This document shows positions 32,142 to 32,187 of a stretch of 32,187 bases of DNA, one piece after another. Positions within the stretch are counted from its first letter, which is position 1; each line of letters starts with the position of its first letter. Both the position numbers and the translations under genes were made by a program. The notes beneath the pieces were generated by a model. It was not told the origin of the DNA. It made no database searches and saw only the letters and a program-made list of their open reading frames with translations. The stretch comes from JBBDMU01 sp040905685 (GTDB taxonomy: Bacteria > Bacteroidota > Rhodothermia > Balneolales > Natronogracilivirgulaceae): the NCBI GenBank assembly GCA_040905685.1, contig JBBDRB010000061.1, positions 1 to 32,187 on the forward strand, in the 5' to 3' direction.

Positions 32142-32187
32142 GTGTGCCCGGCACGGGCACTTACTCTAGGGTGAAAGTCCCGAACAC
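32142..32187 (+). mobile_element. 5' end of a group IIC intron (continues past the window)
   Basis: The last 46 bases begin GTGTGCCCGG, the GUGYG start of group II introns, and include GGGTGAAAGTCCCGAAC. As I recall it, the Oceanobacillus iheyensis group IIC intron starts GUGUGCCCGGCAUGGGUGC and continues with AGGGUGAGAGUCCCGAAC, which is nearly the same. GTGCCCG (32144-32150) pairs with CGGGCAC (32154-32160), as expected for the first stem of domain I. The position directly after a terminator T-run is the known insertion preference of class C introns. The maturase and the 3' end would lie beyond the window. Confidence 0.8.

Overview
The window reads as a chromosomal segment of a member of the Bacteroidota/Rhodothermota/Balneolota (FCB) assemblage, most likely Balneolota-like. 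The grounds are moderate GC, start codons that mostly follow A/T-rich sequence rather than a Shine-Dalgarno, a TAnnTTTG-type -7 element, HslUV, an RNase G-like enzyme, and citramalate-route isoleucine synthesis. The phylum is an inference from gene content, not a measured placement. I see no tRNA, rRNA or CRISPR.

Layout. (1) 1-3907: the tail of ribosomal protein bL31, an NRDE/TANGO2-like protein on the opposite strand, an OsmC-family protein followed closely by the PLP sulfhydrylase MetZ, then a Fic-type AMPylase preceded by nested inverted repeats. (2) 3919-9185, minus strand: leuB-proC-alaC as a tight group, with a secreted S9 peptidase upstream. (3) 9289-10473: a lone plus-strand mannonate dehydratase gene (uxuA). 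(4) 10481-18579, minus strand: a compact branched-chain amino acid operon in the order ilvB-ilvH-ilvC-cimA-leuA-leuC-leuD, with several overlapping gene ends. Its ~380-base upstream region encodes a previously unmarked 40-codon leader peptide very rich in Ile and Leu and has alternative stems, so it looks like a ribosome-mediated attenuator. (5) 19193-23443: an orphan ECF sigma factor, divergent from a lipoprotein, a membrane-anchored di-heme protein of the CcpA/MauG/RoxA superfamily and a small outer-membrane barrel. (6) 23450-25129, minus: ilvD, which completes the shared valine/isoleucine steps. (7) 25650-29938, plus: an RNase E/G with a long disordered lysine/alanine/proline-rich tail, then hslV-hslU. 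(8) 30205-32073: a C-terminal processing protease with a strong intrinsic terminator. Directly after that terminator's T-run the last 46 bases match the 5' end of a group IIC intron, which continues beyond the window.

How it works together. Pyruvate enters through CimA and LeuCD/LeuB to give 2-oxobutyrate. IlvBH, IlvC and IlvD then make the valine and isoleucine precursors, and LeuA/LeuCD/LeuB extend toward leucine. AlaC and ProC sit with leuB as linked amino-acid enzymes. LeuA has no C-terminal allosteric domain, and IlvH differs at two residues of the classical valine site. Control by the leader peptide may therefore carry much of the end-product regulation. The most notable items are the leader-peptide attenuator, the intron seated on the terminator, and the structured region in front of fic.
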